From contig JAYKKT010000059.1 of NCBI GenBank assembly GCA_036023115.1, forward strand, positions 3,758,001 through 3,822,000: DNA of 64,000 bases. Direction: 5' to 3'. The DNA is from Brasenia schreberi. Its lineage: Eukaryota > Streptophyta > Magnoliopsida > Nymphaeales > Cabombaceae. The translations under genes and the position numbers were made by a program. The notes below the pieces were generated by a model. The model searched no databases. It saw nothing but the letters and a program-made list of their open reading frames with translations, and was not told where the DNA came from. Below are positions 43,901-54,070 of this stretch, in pieces; positions within the stretch are counted from its first letter, which is position 1; each line of letters begins with the position of its first letter.

Positions 43901-46053
43901 AAACTATCATGGACACAATCAGTACATTTGTTTGATATGGAAAACTTATTGAATCATTTGTTTGCAATGTATAATACCACATTTAGGGGCAGAAAAGACC
44001 AAAGCCTCACGATGGACCAAATTTCATGGCATAAAAAATTGTGCTTTATCCCAGGAAAATGCAAGCCAAAGCTTTAGCTCAATCATATAATCTGTGCTGA
44101 ACACATCCTCGATGTTAGATCATGTGAAAAGATGCTAATATGCTGGTGTACACCAAAACTTGGTGCACATCTACCAACTTCTCTCTCTCTCTCTCTTGCC
44201 TTTGATTCAAATTTTGAATATTCTATTTGTGCTATGTGAATGATTTCCTGTACTGAACCATCTGGCTTTCCTGTCACGTATTTTGTGAAACAAAGGTTTA
44301 TGAACATCATTGTTAAGTGTTGCTCAAAGTAATTCCTACTTTTGACAGGGTAATAATAGAGATAACATCGGGAAAAAGACGAAGCTCAATGTGCAGGAGC
44401 TTGCTTCACGTGCTGCTGCACGAGCTATGGAATCTGCTTCAAAAGCTATAGCCACACCTAAAACAGCATATCAATTTGAAGTTCTTTGGGGAGGACTTTC
44501 AGATGATCGTTTTTCACAATCTCGTTTGTTGAAGGTTTATAGATGAACTCTGTGGCATATTAATTTATGGATTCTTTGTCGTTTTCAACTCTTAAGATCC
44601 ACTTCTTTGCCTTTGACTTGTTCTCCTCAATAAGCAGAACATAGATCCGCTAACACTGCCTCAATTGTTCAAAAATGCATTGTCTGCCCCTATACTGATG
44701 GGCATAGTTAAATGCATAGCCGACTTTTTCATGTAAGCGTTCTGGCATCCCATTTTCACGTTTTTAAACTGTCATTATTATGACATTGTTAATGTTGTTT
44801 TGCTCTTGGTCTTCCATGCTATTTTTCAGGGAAGATACCCCATTTGCTGTTAGCATGTTAGATAATCTCTCACAAGTTGGACGGTTTGACATGATTATCA
44901 TGTGTCTCTCAGATGTCGATAGAGCTGGTAAATTGAGGATTTATTTGGTTACATCCATTCATGATTTTGCTTGTATGATTAGTGAAAGCAATGGATTTTT
45001 GTAATAGTTAACTGTTTAGGCATCTCATATCTATTAGCTTTACATTGTTATTCTACTTATTGTTTACAATATTGGGTTAGTAAATGGAGCATGAAATAGC
45101 AAGAGCCTGTTAAATTCTCCTGTGTCCTTTTATTCATATATCTAAAATGTTGAGACGATCGATGAAGCAGTGAAGGTGAAATACTAAGCCAAAAATCACC
45201 ATGAACCAAGTTGAGGAATTCTAGCCTTGTTGATCTTTGGAGGAAACTACATTCAATAGTTAACATGTTGAAGCAAAAACTTGTATTCTCTAGGACCATT
45301 TCAATGTCAACTTTGCTGGGACAAATCCCCACCTGCCTAGTTATTCCTTGAGCATTTTGTCTCACCCAAAACAATGGCATGTGTGAGAAGGCCATAATCA
45401 ACATACCCATGAGCACATATAGTAGTTGGATAGAGTCCTGTCTTAGCAAATGGAACTTGGTTTTATTCTTCCAGGGTTGATCCTTGAATGCCTTGCTCCT
45501 ATATATATACAACTATAAGTGTTTTATATGGGATTTTACTATGAACCTTTATAACTTAAGGTGATATAGGCAAGCAAGTGTTTGGATTTTGTGACATGAA
45601 TCTTCATCTCTTACAGTTGTGTCCGCTTAGTTCAAGTACAAGTACAGTCTTTTGATATGGTAGTTTTTATTGGTTTTGACACTACTGCTGCTTGCAACAA
45701 ATAGTTTGTTTCAATTGGAGTTCAATTAATCACCTCAAACCTCTGTGGAGTGCTTGCGTGCCCTAAAAAGTTTCCGTAATGATAACTATGACTCATTGTT
45801 TTTGTTTGCATCGTGAAGTCAACAGTACTCAGTTAGCTCCGCTGTATGAATCTGATTATATAAAAGGATAATAGCTATTTTCATATTTGTGTTGAACATA
45901 GATCTATGGAGGACATGGGACATCCTTCTGAGTGAAACTGTGGTGCCGGTGCATATGGAGGCTTTGCAGAAGTTACATCCAAAGTATTGTCCTCAGCAAT
46001 GGCGGGTGCATGTTCTGCAAGCAAACAGCAGCGTCACAAACATGGTCTCTTGA
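37966..46053 (+). CDS. RPAP3: RPAP3-like TPR co-chaperone
   Basis: Plant homolog of RPAP3, the R2TP/HSP90 adaptor that helps assemble RNA polymerase II and PIKK kinases. Exons: 37966-38010, 38211-38309, 41178-41393, 41478-41602, 42483-42604, 42723-42805, 43283-43456, 44349-44534, 44638-44732, 44830-44927, 45902-46053 (464 residues). The start MSSSSRTKQARDHAM is followed by DFQDLLNDLQDWERSI. The TPR block is at about 121-230 (GNKYFKQKNFTEAIDCYSRS; FQEAEDDCTEALNLDDRYVK), with clamp-type residues. A linker follows, then an RPAP3 C-terminal domain from about 320 (YQFEVLWGGLSDD; LPQLFKNALSAPILMGIVKC). The intron after exon 4 reads as GC-AG (AAA/GCAAGT). The last exon is the least certain part. Intron 2 carries an RTE LINE. 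Confidence 0.91.
39007..40704 (-). mobile_element. RTE LINE copy D, 5'-truncated, 1698 bp, in RPAP3 intron 2
   Basis: Antisense to RPAP3. The target duplication is ACCATGTAATGTAA (38993-39006 and 40705-40718). Contains reverse transcriptase ([45 protein letters not shown]) and the C-terminal part with [10 protein letters not shown]. Very similar to copies B and E. A frameshift near 39962 separates two long frames. At the 5' junction a segment of about 24 bp (ATAGTTTTTCCATCTATTTC and on) occurs twice, at about 40600 and 40681. Confidence 0.94.
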
Positions 46054-48367
46054 TCCCTGTATTCCGGAAATGACATGTCAAATGCTTTTGCTGTAATTAC
46101 TGGTTGATCCTGCTTACGCTCGATGATGTCCAAGGTTGTTTGTGATTCACCATTTTGGCTGGTGTAGTTCCAACTTCCATCATAACTATCATGGAGACTT
46201 TTGAAGAGTTGGTTTCCTATCCTACCAATTGCAATGTCCGGAAAAATTCCGGATATTTTGTTTGTTCTCTATGTACAATGATACAGTTGATCTCTCTACA
46301 CTTTAAATGGCATGCTGCTTGCTTCTGTAAATTGTATTGGTTAACATCCTGCTTGTACTGCTTGATGTCCATGGCTCTTCGTGGTTCACCATTTTGGCTG
46401 GTATCGTTCCTCCCAACCTTTTTCCTGTTTTAGAAGGCTTCTGATAGAGTTGGTTTCGCCTAAGGGAGCGTAGCTTACTGACTTGGGGGTTGCGTTCTGG
46501 CAAAATATCAGGAGTTCAATACTAGGGCGGGCAGCTGGTAGGGGTCTGCCAGACCCCATCTTGCCTATAAAAAGGAAGAGTTGGTTTCCAATTATACCTA
46601 TTGCGCTGTCCCTAAATTTTGGGGTGTTTTGATTGTTCTTTATGTAGAATGTCTTAAATTTTTTTGGTTGACGGATGGGGCCGAAGACCAGGAAGGATCA
46701 TGCATTTACATTCCTCGGGAAATTTCATGCTCATTTGATCAGCAAGAACTTGCAGTGAAATAGGTGCCGGAATTGTGGACCAGATGGGGAGTCCCACGGG
46801 GAGTTCAATGCTCCAATGTATCAGCCACTGATTGCCCTCTCTGTGTATGTACGATCTTCTTTTCATCATATTGTCAATGCGTTTCGATAAGGAATTCTGT
46901 ACGTCTTGAAGTTAGAGATGGGAATATTGGCCCAACCAGTGGGGACCTGTTCCAATCTGATCCACCCAGGGTCGGAATTATCCGGTTATATTGGGTTCGG
47001 GGGTAGGAAAAACTCGAATCTTCTTGATTGCGTACGGAATGAGAGCATGAGAAAGATGGTGCTTTTTCAAAATTTGACTATCAACCAATATATTCTTTTG
47101 ATTATTCAGTTACCAAAATTTTCAACTCGAAACAGTTTTTCAGGAAATACAAATTTCTTAGGAGATTTTGCTCTGATACTGATGGTAACTAATCAAAAGC
47201 CGAGATTTTTTCCAATATCCACTCACGTTAGTTTTAGGTGGATTTGACGCTGTAGGAAGTAAACGGCTCTTCTTCTCCATGAGTACACCATTTCAAGGCC
47301 GTCTTCTACACCGAGGCAGACAACACCGGTGTGTGTGTGCGCCTATATGTGTGCGAGAGAGAGAGCATTGTGTTACAAGTGCCTACTTTCTGGCTCGGGT
47401 TGCCATGATCCGAACTCAAGTTGGATCTGGAGATTCTGGACATCATTAGCTGTATTTGACTTGTTCCCCATCCAGCTTGTGTTCTCGTCAGTTAGAAATG
47501 TCTTAGGACTGGCAGATTAAGCACCGATATAATCCATAGATGTCGGATATTAGGTTCCACCACGTAGGCCCAATATCCATCCCACCGTTCAAGCTTAGGC
47601 AGACCAGGCAAGTATCATGCACGAATCACATAAGACGGATCCGAGTTCTTTTGTAATGCTCTTATCCAACCCACGAGCAAAGCCTAATGAAAATTTGAGT
47701 TAAGACGGGCATCAACTCAACCCAAATATGCTATGCTAGCTCAGTATCGCCATCCCTGGCCAAGCTAAGATGCTTACCAGGCTCTTCTCATAAGCCCATG
47801 CCAGTCTATCTTGACCGACACCACACCAGCTACATGTTTTACTGTGCTCACACCACTTCCTCCCATCTTCCAAGCCTCAAAAATACCTCATCACATCTCT
47901 TATTTCTTTTTTAGCTTATATGGTGCTACACCAACTGACAAGAGGTTATGGAAGCAAAGGGAAAAAGAACATGCTAAGCAATGAGGAAACAGTTATCCTG
48001 TAAGAACAACGCCAGTTCTCTGCAGAAACTAGTAATGAGTGCTCATGAACAAAGCATTAACCACATCAATGGCAAGATGCCCAAACATCATTTGATAACT
48101 TCAATTTCGTATAATCTGGACAAAAAATCTTTACTTATAGACAGTTGTATGGATTAGGCGAATGAAAGTATTCTAGTGTCCTGCAAAATTGACCCAAAGT
48201 CCATTCACGAGAAGCAAACTGCATTGTGTGAACCTGACTTGGGTAAAACAGCCAGAATAGTCGATGAGAAGAACCACTTTCATATACAATCTCCCCCTAC
48301 ATTGTCAAATGAAGATACAATCTGCACTTGATCACCCGGAACCAGAAATGCTTCTGAAGAGTCCTTA
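46054..48367. other. Spacer between the convergent RPAP3 and AE7 genes
   Basis: Holds both 3' UTRs and no gene I can support. Partly repeated segments lie at 46107-46650. A hAT-like end (TAGAGATGGGAATATTGGCC) is at 46913, and a possible opposite end (ATCGCCATCCCTG) is near 47745 without a clear target duplication. Confidence 0.5.
46107..46650. repeat. Diverged direct repeats downstream of RPAP3
   Basis: CATTTTGGCTGGT occurs at 46151 and 46390 in longer similar blocks (GATGTCCA...TTCACCATTTTGGCTGG). AGAGTTGGTTTC occurs near 46206, 46448 and 46579, the last again followed by a GTCC...TTGTTCT.TATGTA stretch. This suggests an old partial triplication. Confidence 0.6.
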
Positions 48368-50811
48368 TTACGCATATGTTGGAGCAAGACATTCATCAAC
48401 TATTCCTACTAGATTTGGGTTTTCTAGAGCTGCTGATACACGCTCCTTATCATTCAGTTGTTTATTAACTGATATTGGAGAATAGCACGATCAGTAAACT
48501 CCCAAAAAATTAAATTAGTATGGCCAACATTATTGTGTTGTGAAATTAGAAAAGGATAACAGTAAAGAAAATTTTACCAGCAGCCTCTGTTGCATGAGTG
48601 CCTGGTGCCACTCTGATGTCGACCTGAGAAGCATAAAGAATGATTCAAATAAAAAAGACAAGTACTAAAGAATATTTTAAGATACAAACACCTGAATGCA
48701 CGAAAACACAGTCACACACATCCCACAAGAAACCGTTCTTCAGAAGTAACAGATCCTCTCTAACAATGTTCGGGCAAACAATGATAAGGTTGTTCACTGA
48801 GATGAAAGTGCGCCGCAGATATATGATGCAATAACAAAGAAATTGCAGTTTTTTCCTGGTTGCTCTCCATATACTTGCCTATTCTACAAAAAGATAAAAA
48901 AAGCTTTGATCATCTCCTCTTCTTACACCTTGATTCCCTAGCCTCCTGTCCAAGTTTAGAGTCCTTGATGATGCACAATTAATCTCAGAGCTTAAACGTG
49001 GTATTAAGCTGATTAATGTCCTGCAGTTCAGATTATTTTCATGGATTTTAAGATGATAATTCTTTCCATCTCTCTCACCAACACGTTTTTCAGATCCCTT
49101 TGTTATGTCTCCTAAAACAATACTTCCAAGGTTATTAAGGATTGATTATACCACAGCTTCTTTTCATTTTGGATTGTTTTATCCAATAATGTGGCCATGC
49201 ATCAGATATAATGCATGTGTCAGCTGATAGATGTTAGCCTCACAAATATAGACCTATATTCTCATTTTACTTTTCACCTTTCCTTGCTTACAGTGCACCC
49301 CTTAAGTACTGACAACTAGAAGACAACTCAAAACCCTCATTAAGAGTCACCCGCAAGAAATCTCCAAAGAATGACAGGAAAGCAACCCTACATCAGAAAG
49401 TGAACCTAAATCAAGGTTCAATCAGGCTAAGAATTTACCTCATAAATTGAAAATGAGATACTTCATTCAAATCTCTAAGATTTCCTTTTCTTTGGCTAAG
49501 AAACTTCTTATAATTCATAGTTTATGAAGGCACAAAGGTATACAGAAAATAAAACCATAGTGTAAAAGCAAAACATATTTTCAAGGACAACCATTATCTA
49601 ATATTATCCCGTTCCTATTGCTTTTTTCCCAAGCCAACAACAACATAAACTTGCTTTATTCAGGTAGTCCAAGTGTTCATTTATAAGTAGCAGTAAGAGT
49701 ACTATTAGCTGCAAATCCCAAGTCTTCATATGCATAAAGAACCGTCATGCACTGAAGCATTATAAACAGTCAAGGAATTTTACCCAGATTTTACTGTGCT
49801 CCAACAGAGTGAGGATAACTGATATACCTTATATCTAGAAGGGAGACTTCGCATGAGCTTCACACGAATACAAAGACCAATCACAGTAGCCATGCTACAA
49901 TGCATGACAGTGGGAGTGAATGTGACCCTAGGCAAACCCAGAGACCGAGTAGTAGCAGTTAGGCATAAATTGATTGATTTTGAACAATGTGAATCAATTA
50001 ACTACGGAAAAGCAGTAGCTCACTCACCTAACATGACTTTGAGCATCATTCACTTCAATTGCATCTTCAGACACCAATTTCAATTCTTCCAAAGAGTACG
50101 GATGTTCTGGGTCTTTTATATCTCGAACTTGATTTGTCATTGTTAAAGAACACCAGGCACAAATTAGGGCAGTAAGAAATATGTCAAAGCGTGGCAATTT
50201 TGATATACTGGACTGGATGCCTACTAGCTACCTATAGCCACATCCCATGTCCCAATATCAAACAATATTGGGGGATTGGATATTATTAAAAGTGTGCACC
50301 ACTGGTAAAACATGATGATTTTTATGCATCATTCCAAAAGAAGAGGCTGAAGAGCCGAGTTTGGGAAAACTTAAAAAATACAATTAGAAGAATAAGATGG
50401 AAAAAGGGAACATATTAACAGAGGAATTCGGACTTGTGCCATCTTGCTGATTGCAAGACTATTAGCTGCAACTGGAAAAGAACAAGAATTGCACTTGGTA
50501 AATGGAATTCACTTGACACGTAAGATAAGTGTGTCCAGCTAGGCTAAATGTTGTATAATCCCCATCATCTGAAACCAAAACCAAGCAAATCCTGGGGCAT
50601 CTTTTACAATTTTCCTATACAGATATTAGAGAAGTAACAAAGGAAAACTGATCAGAAGTCAGAATCGCAAAAAGTAGACAAGGATATCAAAAACTTCCAG
50701 TTGGTCTATAGGTTCCACAACATACTCATCGTTATCCAGTGGCATGGGCCGACAACGCCTCTCTTTTCTTTCATAAACAACAGGGTTTGCATTAATCAAT
50801 TCCTTCACCAT
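48368..50811 (-). CDS. AE7: AE7/CIAO2-type MIP18 protein, cytosolic Fe-S cluster assembly
   Basis: Member of the CIA targeting complex (with MMS19 and CIA1) that delivers Fe-S clusters to cytosolic and nuclear enzymes. Exons: 50811-50688, 50133-50028, 49927-49828, 48623-48578, 48468-48368, in frame, 158 residues. The start [19 protein letters not shown] is the usual AE7 N-terminus. It continues [10 protein letters not shown], then [16 protein letters not shown], then [19 protein letters not shown] with the conserved Cys at 87. [15 protein letters not shown] and [20 protein letters not shown] follow, ending DECLAPTYA. Met stands before His-Cys where AE7 usually has Glu. Intron 1 has U12-type signals. 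A 5' UTR intron at 50857-51446 is likely. Confidence 0.93.
50134..50687 (-). other. Probable U12-type intron (AT-AA ends) in AE7
   Basis: On the minus strand the intron begins ATATCCTT, the exact U12 donor consensus, and no usable GT donor keeps the protein in frame. TTCTTTAAC (50142-50150) is one mismatch from the U12 branch consensus TTCCTTAAC and lies about 9 nt from the junction. Joining G/AT gives [13 protein letters not shown], aligned without gap to the family. AT-AG with the junction 6 nt downstream would also be in frame but loses two residues. Confidence 0.75.
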
Positions 50812-50856
50812 CTTTACACCTAAACGCGAATACTAATCTCCTTCAGCTATCAATTC

Positions 50857-51446
50857 CTGCAAAAGTAAACACATCACCATCAAAATATTAACTTCGTCCA
50901 TAAATCGTTGTTGAAGTAAAAGGAATAGCATAAACTAAAAAATTTAAAGAACCAAAAATTGTAAACAAGCAGCCCATGTCACGATAAATCCATAGAAAGA
51001 TCCACGAGAATCAGCATAACGAACTATCATGTAACTTCAGAAAGGAGAAAAAAATTAACCGTATCAATTCAAGGGGGTAGCTCAATAAATCATCTAAGAC
51101 TAACAAGAGAAGAAGAAAAACACAATGATTCCATGCCCAGAATCCAATTCCAGCTTTCTTCCAAGTTTCAATGCATAAGGAGGAGAAAGAACAGAATTAC
51201 AATTTGATTACCAACCGGACACACAAAGAAAAGACCCCACAATTCCCAAGTTCTAAGACTACATAATAACATAAAAACAATGGCATCAACACCATATAAA
51301 ACACGCCAAAATAAAACCGTAAGAACAAGAAGAATTACATAAAACCAAAAGCAGAAACAGCACTAACTAAACGCGCAGCTACCAGCGCGCATAAATAGCT
51401 AAGCAGGAGAAGGAATCAAAAGGCTCGGAACATGAAAAGTTAATAC
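50857..51446 (-). other. Likely 5' UTR intron of AE7
   Basis: Minus-strand donor GAAG/GTATTA at 51446 and acceptor TTTTGCAG/GAATTG at 50857 bracket an AT-rich stretch upstream of the AE7 ATG. The first leader exon would lie at about 51447-51550. Confidence 0.55.
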
Positions 51447-51776
51447 CTTCGTAACGAAACTATCGATATAAACCACTATAAGAAATTTGAATCGGCAAAC
51501 AAGGGATTGCGAAGAAAGGTGTTCGAAAATTAGGGTTTCGATTCAGGTGGAACTAGACATGTCAAATTCTGGGCAAACTGAAACCGTAAGCAAACAGATA
51601 TGGGACCGATTCCAGTTACGGTTCTCAACCGTCAGTTTCAGAGCGGTTTCGATTCGAGTTTGAAACCATCCGAAACATATAATTTTATTAAAAAAATTAA
51701 AATTATAAAACAAATATTATGAATTATCAAAACCGACGGTTTGAAACTATCGGTCTTAGATTCAGTCGGTTCTTAA

Positions 51777-52007
51777 CATGCCTGACCTCAAATTGATTTT
51801 GAAATTGTTAAAGAAACATACTGATACTAAACTATGAGAGAGAGAGATTCCTCGTGTGTGCCTGTTGAGGAGAATCTTGAGTGCCTAAAAGGTTCGCTGT
51901 GAAGGGTCGTTGCTTTCCTTCACCAATAATAGTCACATAAGCCTGAACATGCCTGATCTCAAATTGATTTTGAAATTGTTAAAGAAACATACTGATACTA
52001 AAATATG

Positions 52008-52088
<81 letters not shown>

Positions 52089-52190
52089 CTTCGCGTGTGC
52101 CTGTTGAAGAGAATCTTGAGCGCCTAAAAGGATCGCTGTGAAGGGTCTCATTTACTTCTCCATTTCTTACTTATTTGTTGCTTTCCTTCA
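51777..52190. repeat. Tandem duplication, copies offset by 171 bp, with GA tract expanded in one copy
   Basis: Copy 1 (51777-51920) and copy 2 (51948-52190) share CATGCCTGANCTCAAATTGA, AAGAAACATACTGATACTAA, GTGTGCCTGTTGANGAGAAT and the CGCTGTGAAGGGTC end. The GA run is about 12 bp in copy 1 and about 70 bp in copy 2. Confidence 0.9.
52013..52085. repeat. GA microsatellite
   Basis: About 36 uninterrupted GA units within the second copy of the duplication. Confidence 0.97.
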
Positions 52191-53321
52191 TCTTGATCGT
52201 TCTTTAGTTTCTAGTTTCAACTGCAACCCTTTGCAAATGTCATCAGCTTTGAAAGGGAGCAACTCTTGTTCACATGAGATGGAGAATACAATATTAGAGT
52301 AGGAGGACATCAACGAGGGACTTGCATATTGTACCAGAAGTATTGGCGGATTACTTACCGATCGTAGATTTTTGGAGTGATTGCTTACTGATCTTGGATT
52401 TACTGATGTACCATTGAAATTGCTTTCACTATAATTTGAGACATTCCTATCAGATTCCATGTGCATGGGCTAGGCAACAGCATCTTCCAGTTTTTCTTTG
52501 ATGATAAAAGAGAGATGAATGAGTCTTAATGGTCTCACAGTGGTTGTTTAAAATTTATGTAATTGTCACGGCCCAAGATCACATAATTCATTTACAGAAC
52601 TGGAAGGAGAAAATAATTTTATTGCGCAGGGATTGCCGGAACACTATAAAACAATCAACATGGTAATGAAGATACCACGGTGTAGCTGAAAAAATTGGAG
52701 AGTTTAGTGTCTGTGCAAGTGAATCACGCATTTTCAAAGCCAAGCGATCTACGTTCCCCACAAGTGTAAAAATCAACAATTCATATTGCTGACCCTCATG
52801 GTGGCCTAACGGAGGTGATACTTTAATATGAAAAATTGGGCATTTATTCCAAAAAAATTGGAAATTTAGGCCACAAAGATCGAGATCGTTTGCAGTTTAT
52901 TGATGATAAATGTAACATCCCTAGTAAATTGAAGGCTATTCAAGACAGCCAACGAATTACACATCAATCTCCAATTAAGCAGCTTCAGAGTAGCTTCACT
53001 TCAAGTACTGTTAATTCAAGTGAGAAATTTTTCCAGGCTTTCAATTCTATGACGAGAGATTTTAAGGAAGATAAGAAGTCGCCCTAAGGTACTACAAAAG
53101 GAGCACTCCTAAGGAGAGGGAAGAGGTAAGTTAGCAAATTAAAGCAAAAAAGAAGATAATTTTACAAGGAGAGAAGAGTCTCCCCACATAATTGTTGCTA
53201 ATCATTAAATGGAAAGAAACGTAGAAGCCCAATTCTCAAGGTTGCTCAAATGAAGAGAATACAAATAATTATAACGAGCATGTTGACCCCAAAAAACTAT
53301 CTAATTTTATATCTAAGAGCA

Positions 53322-53452
53322 AGAGGCGGTAGCTCAACGGCAGGACACTCTAGCACCGTTGTTGCTGATGGAGAGTTCATCTCCCAGAAGGTGCATGTGT
53401 AGGTGTACGCATTAGGCTTCGTCCTCTTGTAAATTGTAACCCAAAAAAAAAA
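53322..53452 (+). mobile_element. tRNA-derived SINE
   Basis: Starts AGAGGCGGTAGCTCAACGG, where TAGCTCAACGG (53330-53340) fits the Pol III A box. GTTCATCTCC (53375-53384) is a degenerate B box at normal spacing. A tRNA-unrelated body and an A-rich end (53443-53452) follow. It is too diverged to fold as a tRNA. Confidence 0.72.
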
Positions 53453-53612
53453 CAAGTGCTCCTTAAATGATAATAAAGCTGAGGAGGATGGAAGCATGAA
53501 GTTCAGGTAAAAGGTTTAAGCCGACAAATCAAACCGAAGCTAACTTGCCTTCATCCTATTTCTTAGAACAACTTATTTGTAATCTTTGAGAGTCCTCCAT
53601 TTTCTGCACAAC

Positions 53613-53667
53613 TTTTTTTTGGGTCACAAGAGGATGCTGAAGCCAAACACACACATGCACCCTCTAA
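53613..53667 (-). mobile_element. 5'-truncated, inverted SINE copy
   Basis: The reverse complement reads GAGGGTGCATGTGTG, then GGCTTCAGCATCCTCTTGTG and an A run. This matches the 3' half of the SINE at 53322 (GAAGGTGCATGTGTAGG; GGCTTCGTCCTCTTG). The poly-A end is the T run at 53613-53620. Confidence 0.7.
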
Positions 53668-54070
53668 GAGTTGAGCTTGTGCACGAGTACTTTGTACATT
53701 TCATCAAACCATGCTCTACCTTTGGCGGAAAAGAGCTATTTATGTAAATCCTATACATTGTTTATGATGAGTATTATCCATCCGTTCGAACAAGCAACAC
53801 ACACACACACACCCAAGGGTTTGCTACATATCCACACCCAACACCACCAAGCCTTTTCCACATATCCACTCACAAAAAGAAACACATGGAAATATGGTAC
53901 CGAGACCAGACACAAATCGTCTGGAGACAGATTTCATCAAGGGTTTATATGATCTCAGAATCCTGTGGCTGGGACAACTAATAACTACGTAAACGGGCAG
54001 AATCCCGTTCAGTGAGGTCTCCGACAAGGCCATTCTACATGAAATGGGAACCAAATGATGGTGAGGCTTT

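Larger units (their letters stand above)
51551..54070. other. Repeat-rich spacer between AE7 and the INO80B 3' end
   Basis: No gene recognised. Holds a tandem duplication with a GA microsatellite, two SINE pieces, a short CA run near 53795 and the 3' UTR of the INO80B-like gene at its right end. The small ORF at 52836-53087 has no family I recognise. Confidence 0.5.

Noticed and set aside
46913..47757. A complete hAT-like element
   Set aside because: The ends resemble each other, but I could not find an 8-bp target duplication, and the right end is a weaker match.
53325..53400. A tRNA gene, from the A-box-like TAGCTCAACGG
   Set aside because: No cloverleaf: the B box is degenerate, and the acceptor and anticodon stems do not pair. 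A SINE explains it better.
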